Shown here: piece by piece, positions 15,498 to 25,031 of the stretch
How the letters are laid out: each line of letters starts with the position of its first letter
How positions within the stretch are numbered: the first letter of the stretch is position 1
Made by a program: the position numbers and the translations under genes
Source: Nostoc spongiaeforme FACHB-130
GTDB lineage: Bacteria > Cyanobacteriota > Cyanobacteriia > Cyanobacteriales > Nostocaceae
DNA: 43,357 nucleotides
Reading direction: 5' to 3'
NCBI RefSeq assembly: GCF_014698475.1
Contig: NZ_JACJTB010000055.1
Location: 1-43,357 of the forward strand
Notes under the pieces: model-generated
Database searches by the model: none
Told to the model about the DNA's origin: nothing
The model's input: only the letters and a program-made list of their open reading frames with translations

Positions 15498-16100
15498 ATG
15501 GAACAAAATGCTGAAATTCGTCGGTTATTAGATGTGATGCCGGCTTCGGGGAGAATGACAATTAAAATCGTCAGCAAACCGGAGCAGGCACAGGTGATTG
15601 ATGCTACTTTTCCTCTGCCTTGGCAACAGTATAGACCGATATATATTAATTTTGATTTGTGGGGACGTTTAACCAAGCCACAACGGGATTTATCGCTGTT
15701 GCAGAAAGTGAGTTGGTTGACTGGGGTGAGATGGTTTAAACCGGATATTTATCAAGGTGTAGTGTTGCTGGGATTGTTGGCGGGATTAATTGAATCGTCA
15801 CAGTCGGATGCTGTGGGTGTGGGTGTGGCTGTAGGATTAAGTGCGATCGCAGCTTTCCGCATCTGGCGCAGCAATAAATCATCAGAGTCAGAGTTAAATG
15901 CAGATAAAGCAGCTATTAAAATCGCCCAACGTCGGGGTTATTCGGAAACAGAAGCGGCTCAATATTTACTCTCTGCAATTGAAGCAATGGCAAAAATAGA
16001 AAAACGTCCTGGGTTAGATTTTACCGAATTAATTCGTTGTCAAAATTTGCGAGCGATCGCAGGTTTATCACCTGTGGGTATTCCTGAAACTTACAGTTAA
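15498..16100 (+). CDS. DUF3318 domain protein, probable membrane-associated
   Basis: The protein has 200 residues. The N-terminal part (1-85) is conserved with the opening EIRRLLD.MPASGRM and WQ.YRPIYINFDLW. A hydrophobic pair of segments (about 84-120) follows, then a charged C-terminus (about 125-200) with the ADKAAIKIAQRRGYSE block. This pattern matches DUF3318, a family confined mainly to cyanobacteria and of unknown function. It is monocistronic and converges with the GT39 gene. No catalytic motif is seen. Confidence 0.82.
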   Translation: MEQNAEIRRLLDVMPASGRMTIKIVSKPEQAQVIDATFPLPWQQYRPIYINFDLWGRLTKPQRDLSLLQKVSWLTGVRWFKPDIYQGVVLLGLLAGLIESSQSDAVGVGVAVGLSAIAAFRIWRSNKSSESELNADKAAIKIAQRRGYSETEAAQYLLSAIEAMAKIEKRPGLDFTELIRCQNLRAIAGLSPVGIPETYS

Positions 16101-16131
16101 AAAAATCCACAAAAAAATGTATTTGAGATGA

Positions 16132-17898
16132 CTATTCACAATGATAGATTTTGTATTCATAGCCGTTAACTGCTGGTAAAGTTTTAGTTTCAGCAAGACA
16201 TTTTTCGGTTTCGGGTGCTATAGGTGCATGAAAATTTACTAACCACAAATCAAAAGGTTTTGGTAGAGTTTTTAAAATATTATTGAGGGTGTTTGTAGAT
16301 TTATTTGGGTCTTGGTCTTGATGAGCAAGAATAAATTGTAGTGATGGTGAGGGTTGGTTTTGAAGTTTCCATTCTCTGGCAACACCCATCATTTCACCTA
16401 TTTGGACATGAGTAATTTGAGTAGTGGCAATTACCGCCGGAACTTGAGATGTTTGCCTGATAAGTTGTAAAAATAAATCAGGACGATAGTATTTTTGATA
16501 ACCCAAATTACAAATTACCGTTACCGCACTACAAAACCCCATCAGCCAAATGATAGCTAAAGCTTGTTGACCTGTAATTTTATAGTTGTTTTGCTGAGTT
16601 TGCCAACGAACTGCTAAACTTGCACCGAGTAAAAGGATGACAGCCGGAAAGTAAACAAAGTTATAACGTGCGCCTCTGGTTAAATCAATTCCCAGGAAAT
16701 AAGTAAAGACAAAAAATAAAGCGATCGCAGCTAAAATAATTCCCCAAATCACCTGAGTTTCTGGTTGTTGTAATTGCACTTTGATTCCCCGAATCAATAT
16801 TGGTAAAAACCAAATAAAGAAAATCAACATTACTAAACCAGAAATTAAAATAATTGCTAGTTGTGGTGATTCAATTGGCAATAAAAAAAGCATTGTCACC
16901 CAAGCGGCGAAGGCTTGAAAAAATGGGTTTAACCACTCGAAACCTTGGCGCGGTTGTTGTATCCAATCGGTTAATTTATCACCATAGTTATTCTGTAAAA
17001 ATATGGGTAGCCAAACTATCCCGGAAACAGCAGTACCAGCAGCAACCGCATAAATTCGCCGCCAAGGTGGAGAGATAAAATTACGTTGTCGCCAGCCGAT
17101 AACAAGTAAGACTAAAGCTTCACTACCAAGGGTAAGAACAAAAAAGTAATGTGTCGCAATTCCGAAAGCATTAATTACTACCCAAGCTAGTGCTGTATTG
17201 ATGGGTAACGGTGTGCGATTTTGCATGTGGCGTGTAGCGATAATGAAGCAAGCCAAAGATGCAATTACCCACAAAATTGCTAAAGTGTAATGACGTGCTT
17301 CTTGGGCTAAAAAAATCGCGTAGGGTGATACCGCCATAATGGCAGCAGCGATATGTGCAATCAAGCGAGAGCGAAAAGTTAGCCATCCTAAACCATAAAT
17401 AGCGGGAATTGATGCAGCACCAAAGATTGCGGCAAGCGATCGCGCCCCCCATAATGAAACTAGACCTTGTTGTGTCGGAAATAACTGCATCCACCAATGC
17501 GCCAAGAAAAAATATAGTGGCGGATGATTAGTTTCGCGGCTCAAGTGCGCCCAAACATTTTGTACAGTATCACTTGCTTGGGGTTGTAATGGTTGTAATA
17601 AAATATCAGGTGCGATCGCTTGGTCTAAGGGTACTGGTAAAAAACTATTCCCCAAGCTAAACACTAAAGTCGAAAATTCATCAGTCCAAGGTGGTTTAGC
17701 TGTTAAATTAGTGAACCGCAAACCCAGACCAATCAACAACCACAGCAGTAACAGCAAAGGATGAAACCAGCGAGTATTAGTTACAAAATGCCAATGTCCC
17801 GACATGGTTTGTGGGGTAACGCGGCGGTTAGCAAAGGTAGATAACAACAAGCTCGCATTTTTGTAAAATTTCGATGCACTCCAAAACAAAACTTTCAT
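16132..17898 (-). CDS. GT39-type (GT-C fold) membrane glycosyltransferase
   Basis: The protein has 588 residues and about ten membrane segments starting near residue 46. The first luminal loop carries PPWTDEFSTLVF, the acidic DE pair (73-74) typical of GT39/ArnT/PMT enzymes that move sugars from polyprenyl phosphate. NHPPLYFFLAHWWMQLF is a second family block. The large final loop is periplasmic. The upstream gene in the same direction makes a polyprenyl-phosphate sugar donor, so the two probably act in series on an exported glycan, lipid or protein. M32 (17805) is an alternative start, because residues 1-31 precede the first membrane helix. The acceptor is unknown. Confidence 0.83.
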   Translation of the reverse strand: MKVLFWSASKFYKNASLLLSTFANRRVTPQTMSGHWHFVTNTRWFHPLLLLLWLLIGLGLRFTNLTAKPPWTDEFSTLVFSLGNSFLPVPLDQAIAPDILLQPLQPQASDTVQNVWAHLSRETNHPPLYFFLAHWWMQLFPTQQGLVSLWGARSLAAIFGAASIPAIYGLGWLTFRSRLIAHIAAAIMAVSPYAIFLAQEARHYTLAILWVIASLACFIIATRHMQNRTPLPINTALAWVVINAFGIATHYFFVLTLGSEALVLLVIGWRQRNFISPPWRRIYAVAAGTAVSGIVWLPIFLQNNYGDKLTDWIQQPRQGFEWLNPFFQAFAAWVTMLFLLPIESPQLAIILISGLVMLIFFIWFLPILIRGIKVQLQQPETQVIWGIILAAIALFFVFTYFLGIDLTRGARYNFVYFPAVILLLGASLAVRWQTQQNNYKITGQQALAIIWLMGFCSAVTVICNLGYQKYYRPDLFLQLIRQTSQVPAVIATTQITHVQIGEMMGVAREWKLQNQPSPSLQFILAHQDQDPNKSTNTLNNILKTLPKPFDLWLVNFHAPIAPETEKCLAETKTLPAVNGYEYKIYHCE

Positions 17899-17968
17899 AG
17901 CCGCGCCATTTACAAGTCAACTCTTTGCTATTCTGACTTGATTTGTAAATTTAAGTTCATTTAGATTT

Positions 17969-17995
17969 CTCCCTTGTCTCCCGTGTCCCCCTTCC
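17969..17995. repeat. 9-bp short tandem repeat
   Basis: Three tandem 9-mers, CTCCCTTGT, CTCCCGTGT and CCCCCTTCC, lie in the gap between the two glycosyltransferase genes. The same unit recurs at 30780 and 42111. Confidence 0.55.
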
Positions 17996-18007
17996 CAACA
18001 AACTCCC

Positions 18008-19243
18008 TCATTTCACATCAGTTACGCGCCAACTCAGTTTTAAGTTCACCCAAAAATTCCAGATAGTCGCAACTGCGATCGCAATCAAGTTAGCAATATA
18101 ACGATTGGGAATCACCAAATTAAACACCAAATTTAACACCAAAACATTGATTCCCAATCCCGCCAAGCACACCAGATTAAATTTCAAAAACCGCTTTATA
18201 CGATGATGCCATTCTTGCTGCTGCATCGACACATCGGCAAATGTCCAAGCATCATTCCACAAAAAATTGTTGAAAATAGCAATTTCACCCGCAATGATTT
18301 TACTGCGTGTCAATGGTAAAGCTAAAGTTGATGGGTCACTCAGTAAATAAAGTATTGCCATATCTACAAATACACCACTTAGCCCTACCAAGCCAAAGCG
18401 CAGAAATCGACCAATAGGAAAAGAAAATTTTTGTCCCACTTGTGTTGTAGTCAGCCGTAAGCGCAATAAGTGATGCAAGTATTCTACATATTGCTTCCAA
18501 GTTACTTTGCTTTCACCTTGTTTGCGCTCACAGAATACATAACCCACCTCGGCGATTTCTGCTACATTTCCCCTAGCAATGACCTCTAAGAGAATTTTGT
18601 AGCCTACAGGATTGAGTGTCACCCCTGCAATACAACTGCGACGCACCATAAAATAACCACTCATCGGGTCAGAAACTCTCCCTAATACCCCTGGTAAGAA
18701 AATCAAACCCAAAACTTGAGCGCCACGAGATAAAAAGCGTCTCACCGCACTCCAACGGCTTACCCCACCACCTTCTATATGACGACTAGCAACCGCCAAG
18801 TCTGCACCTTGTTCAATACTATGTAACAGTTGTGACAATACTTCTGGCGGATGTTGTAAATCTCCATCGATCACTCCTAACACACTTCCCCTCGCAACTT
18901 GCCAACCCCGAATAACTGCTGAAGATAATCCCCGTTCTTGTTGGCGACGCATTACCCGCAAATTGGGATATTCTGCCATCATTGATTGCGCGACTTCCCA
19001 AGTGCGATCAGGACTATCATCATCTACCACAATTAACTCATAATCATCGGGAATCACTTCCTCTAGCAGTTCACTTAGTACTCTGATGAGCCTGGCGATG
19101 TTGTCACGTTCTTTATAAGTAGGAATGATCAGCGAAAAATAAAAGTTTGTTCTACCTGTTGTGAGATGGGGAGGTGGAAATTCTGAAATCTGCAAACCGC
19201 CAGATGGCACTGATAATAATGTATTGCTTGGGCTGTTTCTCAT
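18008..19243 (-). CDS. polyprenyl-phosphate sugar synthase (GT2) fused to a GtrA-like membrane domain
   Basis: The protein has 411 residues. Residues 35-260 are a GT2 domain of the dolichol-phosphate mannose synthase type, with FSLIIPTYKERDNI, VDDDSPD (73-79), the catalytic DGDLQHPPE (DGD 126-128) and SRYL-equivalent SRHIEGGGVS. After a linker with an ERKQGESK motif, residues about 265-411 are a GtrA-like four-helix membrane domain. The expected product is polyprenyl-phosphate mannose or glucose, with the GtrA part possibly helping to flip it. It is likely the first gene of a two-gene minus-strand unit with the GT39 gene (109-bp gap). Sugar identity cannot be read from sequence. Confidence 0.85.
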   Translation of the reverse strand: MRNSPSNTLLSVPSGGLQISEFPPPHLTTGRTNFYFSLIIPTYKERDNIARLIRVLSELLEEVIPDDYELIVVDDDSPDRTWEVAQSMMAEYPNLRVMRRQQERGLSSAVIRGWQVARGSVLGVIDGDLQHPPEVLSQLLHSIEQGADLAVASRHIEGGGVSRWSAVRRFLSRGAQVLGLIFLPGVLGRVSDPMSGYFMVRRSCIAGVTLNPVGYKILLEVIARGNVAEIAEVGYVFCERKQGESKVTWKQYVEYLHHLLRLRLTTTQVGQKFSFPIGRFLRFGLVGLSGVFVDMAILYLLSDPSTLALPLTRSKIIAGEIAIFNNFLWNDAWTFADVSMQQQEWHHRIKRFLKFNLVCLAGLGINVLVLNLVFNLVIPNRYIANLIAIAVATIWNFWVNLKLSWRVTDVK

Positions 19244-19731
19244 AGAGCTAAATTACGGTGGGGAAGAGAAAATCAGATTGCTAACCTATTTTATATTTCT
19301 TTACATAGTTTATTTTTCCCCAAATGTACTGATAATCAGAAATTGGCTCAAGTCGCTAGATTAGCACATAGTTTATCCTGCCCTCTTCTCCCGAATATTA
19401 CATAAGTCAGATCACTTATAAAACAAATGCACCTAACGAGTAGGTGCAATGATTAGGTAATTACAGAATTAGTACTACTATGTAAAAATAAGTAGGTAAT
19501 AACTCAGGAGCTAATAGAGTTTATCTGAATCATTAGGAAAACGTTTCCGTAAAAATACTGATTTTTCTATTAAAAAGCATCAAATATTTTTTGCTAAGTA
19601 TTTTTACGATTAGCAAATTTTCTTAAGTAATAAATCTTAGATTTCGGATGTATAAATAAAAATCTCTATACAAAGCCCTAGACTTTCGCTAGATAATATC
19701 AATAAAAACAATACAGTTTTAGTTATTAATT
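19244..19731. other. divergent intergenic region before cofH
   Basis: The gap is 488 bp, A/T-rich, with no convincing gene. A hairpin with arms TGCACCTA/TAGGTGCA and a 5-base loop sits at 19428-19448. On the minus strand it is followed by a T-rich stretch, although no minus-strand gene ends here, so its role is unclear. The cofH start is GTG 19732 in an A/T-rich leader without a strong ribosome binding site. Confidence 0.45.
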
Positions 19732-20865
19732 GTGATCAACACTTCTGTTGCAAACATTCTTGAACGTGCTTTAATGGGGTACGATTTATCTCCTGAAGAC
19801 GGAGTATTGTTGTTAAAGCAAACTGCTCCTGAAGCGATCGCAGCAATTCGTCACACAGCCGATCAACTCCGCTACAATCAGGTAGGCGATACTATTACTT
19901 ATGTAATTAACCGTAATATTAATTTTACCAACATTTGTGAACAGCATTGTAGTTTTTGTGCTTTCCGCCGCGATGCTGATGATGTTGGTGCTTATTGGTT
20001 AGATTGGGGGCAAATTTTAGAAAAGTCCCAAGATGCAGTTAAGCGGGGGGCGACAGAAATTTGTATGCAGGGGGGATTAAACCCCGAAGCTCAAATTAAC
20101 GGCAAATCTTTGCCTTATTACCTGAAGTTAGTTGCAACGATTAAACAGGAATTTCCCCAAATTCATTTACACGCCTTTTCGCCCCAAGAGGTGCAGTTTA
20201 TTGCCAGAATTGATGGGCTGGATTATGCAACAGTGATTGCAGCTTTGCGGGATGCTGGGGTTGGTTCGATACCAGGAACGGCGGCTGAGGTGTTGGATGA
20301 TGAAGTGCGAAAAGTGTTGTGTCCTGAAAAAATTAACACAGCGACTTGGTTAGAAATTATCTCCACAGCCCATAAATTGGGTTTACCTACCACCAGTACC
20401 ATGTTATCGGGGCATATCGAAACCCCAGAACAACAAATTGGGCATTTAGAAAAATTGCGATCGCTCCAACAAACAGCCATCAATCACGGCTATCCCGCAC
20501 GCATCACAGAATTTATCTTATTACCCTTTGTGGGTCAAGAAGCACCAAAATCTTTACGTCGTCGGGTAGGACGTGATCAACCAGTTTTAGCAGATGCTTT
20601 ATTATTAGGCGCAGTCGCCCGAATTTACTTGGGTAATTGGATTCCTCACCATCAGCCCAGTTGGGTAAAGTTGGGGTTAACTGGGGCGACAGCAGCCTTA
20701 GTTTGGGGTTGTAACGATATTGGTGGCACATTGATGGAAGAACACATCACCACAATGGCTGGTGCTGTGGGCGGTACTTGTATGGAAGTGGAAACCTTAC
20801 AAACTGCGATCGCATCTTTGGGAAGGCCTTATCAACAACGAGATACTTTGTATCAAAAAGTGTGA
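19732..20865 (+). CDS. cofH: FO synthase subunit CofH (radical SAM)
   Basis: The protein has 377 residues. The radical-SAM cluster motif CxxxCxxC is Cys69, Cys73 and Cys76 (CEQHCSFC). The downstream blocks [16 protein letters not shown] and [13 protein letters not shown] are typical of CofH/MqnC-type enzymes. CofH joins tyrosine-derived 4-hydroxybenzyl to 5-amino-6-ribitylaminouracil; with CofG this gives 7,8-didemethyl-8-hydroxy-5-deazariboflavin (FO). In cyanobacteria FO serves mainly as the antenna of 8-HDF photolyases. No cofG is in the window. GTG at 19732 is the only good start near the conserved N-terminus. The call is strong. Confidence 0.92.
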   Translation: MINTSVANILERALMGYDLSPEDGVLLLKQTAPEAIAAIRHTADQLRYNQVGDTITYVINRNINFTNICEQHCSFCAFRRDADDVGAYWLDWGQILEKSQDAVKRGATEICMQGGLNPEAQINGKSLPYYLKLVATIKQEFPQIHLHAFSPQEVQFIARIDGLDYATVIAALRDAGVGSIPGTAAEVLDDEVRKVLCPEKINTATWLEIISTAHKLGLPTTSTMLSGHIETPEQQIGHLEKLRSLQQTAINHGYPARITEFILLPFVGQEAPKSLRRRVGRDQPVLADALLLGAVARIYLGNWIPHHQPSWVKLGLTGATAALVWGCNDIGGTLMEEHITTMAGAVGGTCMEVETLQTAIASLGRPYQQRDTLYQKV

Positions 20866-20905
20866 AGAAGAATTCAGAAGTCAGGAGTCAGAATTCATAA
20901 GGAAT

Positions 20906-20934
20906 ACAGAATAATAACTCCTAAATTCTGTTTT
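20906..20934 (+). terminator. probable terminator after cofH
   Basis: Arms ACAGAAT and ATTCTGT are separated by 12 bases and followed by TTTT, 40 bp after the cofH stop. The stem is short and A/T-rich, so strength is doubtful. Confidence 0.5.
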
Positions 20935-21033
20935 GATAAAATTTGTTGCTGATTTTATCCTTCATGCTTCTCCTGATCCCCTAGATACCATTCCAAGATA
21001 GGATGGACGATGATTTATGTGTAGTTTCAAATA

Positions 21034-21435
21034 ATGCTTATGAAACGCTATTGGTCGCGTCTGCTTGCTTTGGTTTTAGTTTTAGCTATTGGCTTAATTG
21101 GTTGTTCCAGCCCTGATAGCTTAACGGGGGATTATCGCCAAGACACCTTGACTGTAGTCAGTACCCTGAGAAAAGCCCTAGAAGTAACTGACGACTCACC
21201 AGATAAAGCCGCACTTCAAGCAGATGCGCGGCAAAAAATTAACGATTTCTCCGCCCGCTATCAACGCGCTGGTTCAACTTCTGGTTTAAGTTCTTTTACA
21301 ACCATGCGTACCGCCCTTAACTCTCTGGCGGGACACTACAGTTCTTACCCAAACCGTCCAGTTCCGCAAAAACTGAAAAGTCGTCTAGAACAGGAGTTTC
21401 AGCAAGTAGAATCTGCACTCAAGCGTGGTGCTTAA
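21034..21435 (+). CDS. psb27: photosystem II assembly lipoprotein Psb27
   Basis: The protein has 133 residues (or 131 from the second ATG at 21040). A hydrophobic signal ends in the lipobox LIGC with Cys24. The mature part (about 108 residues) is the Psb27 four-helix bundle with recognisable GDYRQDTL, ARQKINDFSARYQR, TMRTALNSLAGHYSSYPNRPVP and KSRLEQEF. Psb27 binds CP43 on the lumenal side of immature photosystem II and helps Mn cluster assembly and repair. It has its own terminator and is separate from cofH. High confidence from sequence. Confidence 0.95.
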   Translation: MLMKRYWSRLLALVLVLAIGLIGCSSPDSLTGDYRQDTLTVVSTLRKALEVTDDSPDKAALQADARQKINDFSARYQRAGSTSGLSSFTTMRTALNSLAGHYSSYPNRPVPQKLKSRLEQEFQQVESALKRGA

Positions 21436-21463
21436 CTATTCCTCTAGTGATATTTTTTCAGAT

Positions 21464-21503
21464 TCAAGAGTCCAGAGTTATGACTTTGGACTCTTGATTT
21501 ATT
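21464..21503 (+). terminator. terminator after psb27
   Basis: Eleven-base arms TCAAGAGTCCA and TGGACTCTTGA enclose a 12-base loop and are followed by TTTATTTATTTT. It starts 29 bp after the psb27 stop. Confidence 0.85.
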
Positions 21504-21897
21504 TATTTTGACACAGGTATATCTGTTAGGGCTGACGCACAAAGATTGTTTGTGAAGAATGGGTGTAGGGTTATGGGGTGTAACCCGAATTTCTCACGTA
21601 TGGGTAGCGGGTGTGGGGAGTGTGGGGAGTGTGGGGGGAAAGATTTCTTCACCATCCTCCTACCCTTCCCACACCCCTGGATTTCTCTCTTGTGAGAAAT
21701 CCGGGTGTAAGGGTTTTGAACACTTACACCCTTGAATCCCTATACCTCCAAACTTTTAATTTTTCGTGTAATTGCGTAATTCCTAGATGCAATAGCTGTA
21801 TTTAAAGGAAAGATGATTTTCCGAGCGTCAACGCTAGAAATACTAATCCTTTCACTCTATACCTCTTGCTATAACAATTGATACACCTTAATCGTCA
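21504..21897. repeat. repeat-filled intergenic region with a 9-bp tandem repeat
   Basis: The gap is 394 bp. At 21611-21637 the unit GTGTGGGGA occurs three times (the last with one change). Imperfect inverted copies, AACCCGAATTTCTCAC near 21582 and GTGAGAAATCCGGGTG near 21692, flank it, so the interval may be a small palindromic element. An open frame across 21611-21805 is driven by the low-complexity sequence and is not a gene. The region just upstream of 21898 is A/T-rich and could hold a promoter. Confidence 0.5.
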
Positions 21898-23415
21898 ATG
21901 CCCGTGAATTTGTACATCTACCTTGTTGGTATATCTCACTGTTCTGCAAAATTATTATGGCAACGCTTGTGGGCTGTGGTTTTTACTAGTAGTATTTTGC
22001 TACCTAACTTGATCAGTCAACCAGCTCAAGCACAAGTTAACCAAGATTGCAAGTTATCAAACACAGCCGCCCAAACCAAGGAAAAATTGCGTTTGTCGGC
22101 ACTCAAAGGCGATCGCGATGCCCAAAGCCAGTATCAAAAGTTAGTACGCCAACACGCCCAAGATGTCCAAAAATGCCGCAGCCGTACTTGGCCAAAAATT
22201 CAAGCTGTTTGGGTGCGTTTATATCCCTGTGATATTCAACCAGGGATAATTGACCAAATTATGGATCGAATGGTCAACCGTGGCTATAACCAAATTTATG
22301 TAGAAACTTTTTATGATGGGCAGGTATTATTACCAGCCGCCGATAATCCCACAGTTTGGCCTTCTGTAATACGGACTCCAGGGACGGAAAAGATTGATTT
22401 ACTGGCCGTGGCAATTCAAAAAGGGCGAGAACGGGGTTTGAAGGTTTATTCGTGGATGTATACCGCGAATTTTGGCTATAACTACGCCAAAAGACCAGAT
22501 CGAGAACCTGCGATCGCCCGTAATGGCAAAGGGCAAACGAGTTTATATGTTGTAGATAACGGTTCGCAAGTATTTATCGACCCCTACAATATGCAAGCCA
22601 AGCGCGATTACTTCGAGATGGTACAGCAAGTACTACGCCGTCGCCCTGATGGTTTGCTATTTGATTATGTGCGTTATCCCAGACAAGCAGGCACTGATTC
22701 TATTGCCACAAAAGTTACTGATTTATGGCTATTTACCCCAGCTACGCAAGAAGCTTTATTTAAGCGGGCGTTGAATACTAAAGGTTTGGATTTGATGCGG
22801 CGGTTCTTGAGTAAGGGATATGTCACCGCCGGCGATATCGATGAAGTGGATAAACTGTATCCCCAAGAAGGGGAACCGATGTGGCAAGGGCGCGTTCCGC
22901 CACCACAAGACAAAGCCCTGTTACCAGCAACCAACAGACAACCGACTTTGCAAGTTGAACTTTGGCAGTTAATGGTTGCCCATGCTATGCAAGGTATCTT
23001 AGATTTTGTTGCTTTAGCCAGTTACCCAGTACAGCAGCTAGGCATTCCCGCCGGAGTAGTGTTTTTCCCCGATGGCAACCAAATGGTGGGACAAGGCTAT
23101 GATTCCCGCTTGCAACCTTGGGATAGATTTCCCAGCAACTTGCAATGGCACGCGATGGCTTATGCAACTTGTAGTGATGTTAGCTGTATTGCCGACCAAG
23201 TGCAACGGGTGATTAGTGCCGCCAAACCGGGGACAAAAATTATTCCCGCCTTAGCAGGTGCATGGGGACAATCAACCAGCACTCGCCCATCCCTAGAAGC
23301 CCAAATGCAAGCCCTACGCAAATATGCGCCGCAACTCGCAGGTGTGAGTCATTTTGCTTATTCTTGGCAATACCAAGAAAATGATAGCGATCGTAAATTC
23401 TGCCGCCTGCGTTAA
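21898..23415 (+). CDS. secreted GHL10-type glycoside hydrolase-like protein
   Basis: The precursor has 505 residues. The N-terminus is a signal sequence with a rather long n-region and a cleavage site near QPAQAQ (residues 41-46). A short charged helix (55-95) precedes a TIM-barrel domain starting QAVWVRLYPC. Barrel motifs include YVETFYDG (134-141), GLKVYSWMYT and DGLLFDYVRYP with Asp256, as in the glycosyl hydrolase-like 10 family (DUF187 group). FAYSW near the C-terminus closes the barrel. Such proteins are thought to act on cell-surface polysaccharide, but enzymatic activity of this family is poorly proven. The catalytic pair is not certain here. Confidence 0.8.
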   Translation: MPVNLYIYLVGISHCSAKLLWQRLWAVVFTSSILLPNLISQPAQAQVNQDCKLSNTAAQTKEKLRLSALKGDRDAQSQYQKLVRQHAQDVQKCRSRTWPKIQAVWVRLYPCDIQPGIIDQIMDRMVNRGYNQIYVETFYDGQVLLPAADNPTVWPSVIRTPGTEKIDLLAVAIQKGRERGLKVYSWMYTANFGYNYAKRPDREPAIARNGKGQTSLYVVDNGSQVFIDPYNMQAKRDYFEMVQQVLRRRPDGLLFDYVRYPRQAGTDSIATKVTDLWLFTPATQEALFKRALNTKGLDLMRRFLSKGYVTAGDIDEVDKLYPQEGEPMWQGRVPPPQDKALLPATNRQPTLQVELWQLMVAHAMQGILDFVALASYPVQQLGIPAGVVFFPDGNQMVGQGYDSRLQPWDRFPSNLQWHAMAYATCSDVSCIADQVQRVISAAKPGTKIIPALAGAWGQSTSTRPSLEAQMQALRKYAPQLAGVSHFAYSWQYQENDSDRKFCRLR

Positions 23416-23570
23416 TCATATAGCAGAAGGCAGTGGTTCAGCTTCGCTCACCAACCAGGCAGGAGGAAAAGTCTTACTATAGCAGTCCTAAATCATTTGT
23501 AAAATTTCTATATCTTTTTCTTCTTTCTTACCTTTGCGTCCTACCCTGCGGGAAGCCGCTTGCGCGTCTA

Positions 23571-23684
23571 ATACCATTTCACGAAAAAAATGATACAAAT
23601 TCATGTTTTTTTATTCTTTCCCCTTGCCCCCTGCTTCCTGCCCCCCTGCGGTCTATTTGTATCAAACTTAAAGTGAAACAGTAT
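23571..23684. mobile_element. MITE-like 114-bp element
   Basis: Imperfect 30-bp terminal inverted repeats (about 22 of 30 matching) start ATACCATTTCAC and end GTGAAACAGTAT, with inner perfect halves TGATACAAAT/ATTTGTATCA. The centre is low-complexity, C/T-rich. There is no coding capacity. Similar ATAC...GATACAAAT units are familiar as multicopy intergenic sequences in Nostocales. The transposase that would move it is unknown. Confidence 0.5.
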
Positions 23685-23700
23685 AAGGCGTTCTTGGTGA

Positions 23701-23740
23701 AGCAGTCCGGTCTTGGGGGTTTCCCCCATGAGGAACTGCT
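23701..23740. repeat. GC-rich palindromic repeat
   Basis: AGCAGT and ACTGCT form the outer arms and TGGGGG/CCCCCA the inner arms around TTT, giving a long imperfect hairpin. The GGGGGTTTCCCCC core is a common cyanobacterial intergenic repeat. Confidence 0.5.
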
Positions 23741-23998
23741 GAACCCGGAGGGCGGTTCGTTTCCATATCTATGTTTTTCACGACTCATTTAGAATTGCTA
23801 TATTCCAAGGGGCTAGTACAGGTCGGCGTAAATAAACAGACTATCTGGAATTGCTAAAAGGCTTGTGGTATCGTTATTATTTCTTTTTCCTTTTGCCTTT
23901 TTTACCCTGAGCGCAGCCGTTCGCGTTAGCGTCTCCGACAGGAGAAGGGTTACTTTTGCCTTGTTGTACTAGTGGAACGCCCAGTTGTCAATTCTTTT

Positions 23999-24955
23999 CT
24001 ATCTTTGCCAGTCACCCAACTGGGTAGTGAGAAAATAACGTACATGATCCACAAATGTTAGCCCTTGTTGTCTGGTTCCATGTCCCATTCCCGGAACCAC
24101 ATAATAAGCACCATCGGGAAATTTTTGAGCGCAAGCACGAGTATCTTTAATATTAACAATTGGATCATTCGCGCCAATTAAAAAACGCACTCTTCTGGGA
24201 AGTTCGACTTGTTGAACATAGTTCATCGGGTTACATTCCCAAGTATATTTATCTTGATATTTGAGATGTTTAGCTAATTGTAAAAGTGAAACTATAGGTT
24301 GTAAATCCGGCTGGAATTTTTTTAAGAATATTTCTGCTAAATTACCAAGGGGCGAAGCTGCTAAATCAGGTAAAAAACCATATCCCCAACTTTTAGCAAA
24401 TGATGGCAGATCAGCATGACCAATAGTGCCTAGTAGTCTATCTCCCAAGCTATGTGCTGTAAAGGTATATGCAGATAGCAAGACTCCCATACTAACTCCA
24501 AATAATGCCAATTTTGTCTGACTCAGATTATAGCGATCGCAGCAAAAATCTCGTATTCTAGTAATATCCTGGGCAGTACTGCGAAATATAGATAAAAGTA
24601 ATGCTGTATCAAAGGCAATACCTCGGTCAATTAATGGCTTAATTTCGTTCTGCACTACAGCCGTAAATGTACGTACTAAGCTGCGTTCACCCGCAAAAGG
24701 TGTATCAAATAAAGCCACAGCTATACCCATTTGCGTTAATGTCGGCACAATAAAAGCATTCCAACCATAAGGCGCACACATCCCTTGCAAACCAATTACT
24801 AAGGGTGTGTCTTGTGTAGGCTGGTGCTGTGGTAAAAATACGGCGACAGGAAAACCACTTAATCGTTCATCAATATCAGCCACACCAGTGTAAACATAAG
24901 GTTCATAAAACCAGTAGCGATGCCCATTTACACCATCAAAATTAATGGTATCCAT
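23999..24955 (-). CDS. alpha/beta hydrolase
   Basis: The protein has 318 residues with no signal peptide. The catalytic triad of the alpha/beta-hydrolase fold is visible: nucleophile Ser155 in GVSMG, Asp264 in LIGANDPIV and His292 in PGMGHG. An oxyanion-type turn LQGMCAPYGWNAF precedes it. A cap of about 60 residues lies between strands 6 and 7. The N-terminal 50 residues are an extra beta region. The neighbours (an intergenic repeat block and polA) give no clue to substrate. It is a single gene on the minus strand. Confidence 0.8.
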   Translation of the reverse strand: MDTINFDGVNGHRYWFYEPYVYTGVADIDERLSGFPVAVFLPQHQPTQDTPLVIGLQGMCAPYGWNAFIVPTLTQMGIAVALFDTPFAGERSLVRTFTAVVQNEIKPLIDRGIAFDTALLLSIFRSTAQDITRIRDFCCDRYNLSQTKLALFGVSMGVLLSAYTFTAHSLGDRLLGTIGHADLPSFAKSWGYGFLPDLAASPLGNLAEIFLKKFQPDLQPIVSLLQLAKHLKYQDKYTWECNPMNYVQQVELPRRVRFLIGANDPIVNIKDTRACAQKFPDGAYYVVPGMGHGTRQQGLTFVDHVRYFLTTQLGDWQR

Positions 24956-25031
24956 TAGAAGTATGAAGTATGAAATAATTCATCATACTTGCTATTGCAT
25001 ACAAAATCTCAAAACATAATACCAAATCAAT

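Larger units (their letters stand above)
23478..23802. repeat. dispersed intergenic repeat interrupted by smaller elements
   Basis: The two ends, 23478-23542 and 23752-23802, match 28411-28475 and 28487-28537 (two mismatches in the first 65 bases, more in the second part). At 28 kb only 11 bases separate the halves; here about 209 bp are inserted. The insertion is made of a small dispersed repeat (23542-23570), a MITE-like unit (23571-23684) and a GC-rich palindrome (23701-23740). No protein gene is supported in this 583-bp gap. Confidence 0.65.

Noticed and set aside
21611-21805. Frame of 64 codons after psb27
   Set aside because: It starts in a GTGTGGGGA tandem repeat and has no family-like sequence; the repeat keeps it open by chance.
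23433-23792. Frame of 119 codons and a reverse frame of 69 codons after the GHL10 gene
   Set aside because: Both run through several stacked dispersed repeats that are noncoding elsewhere in the window.
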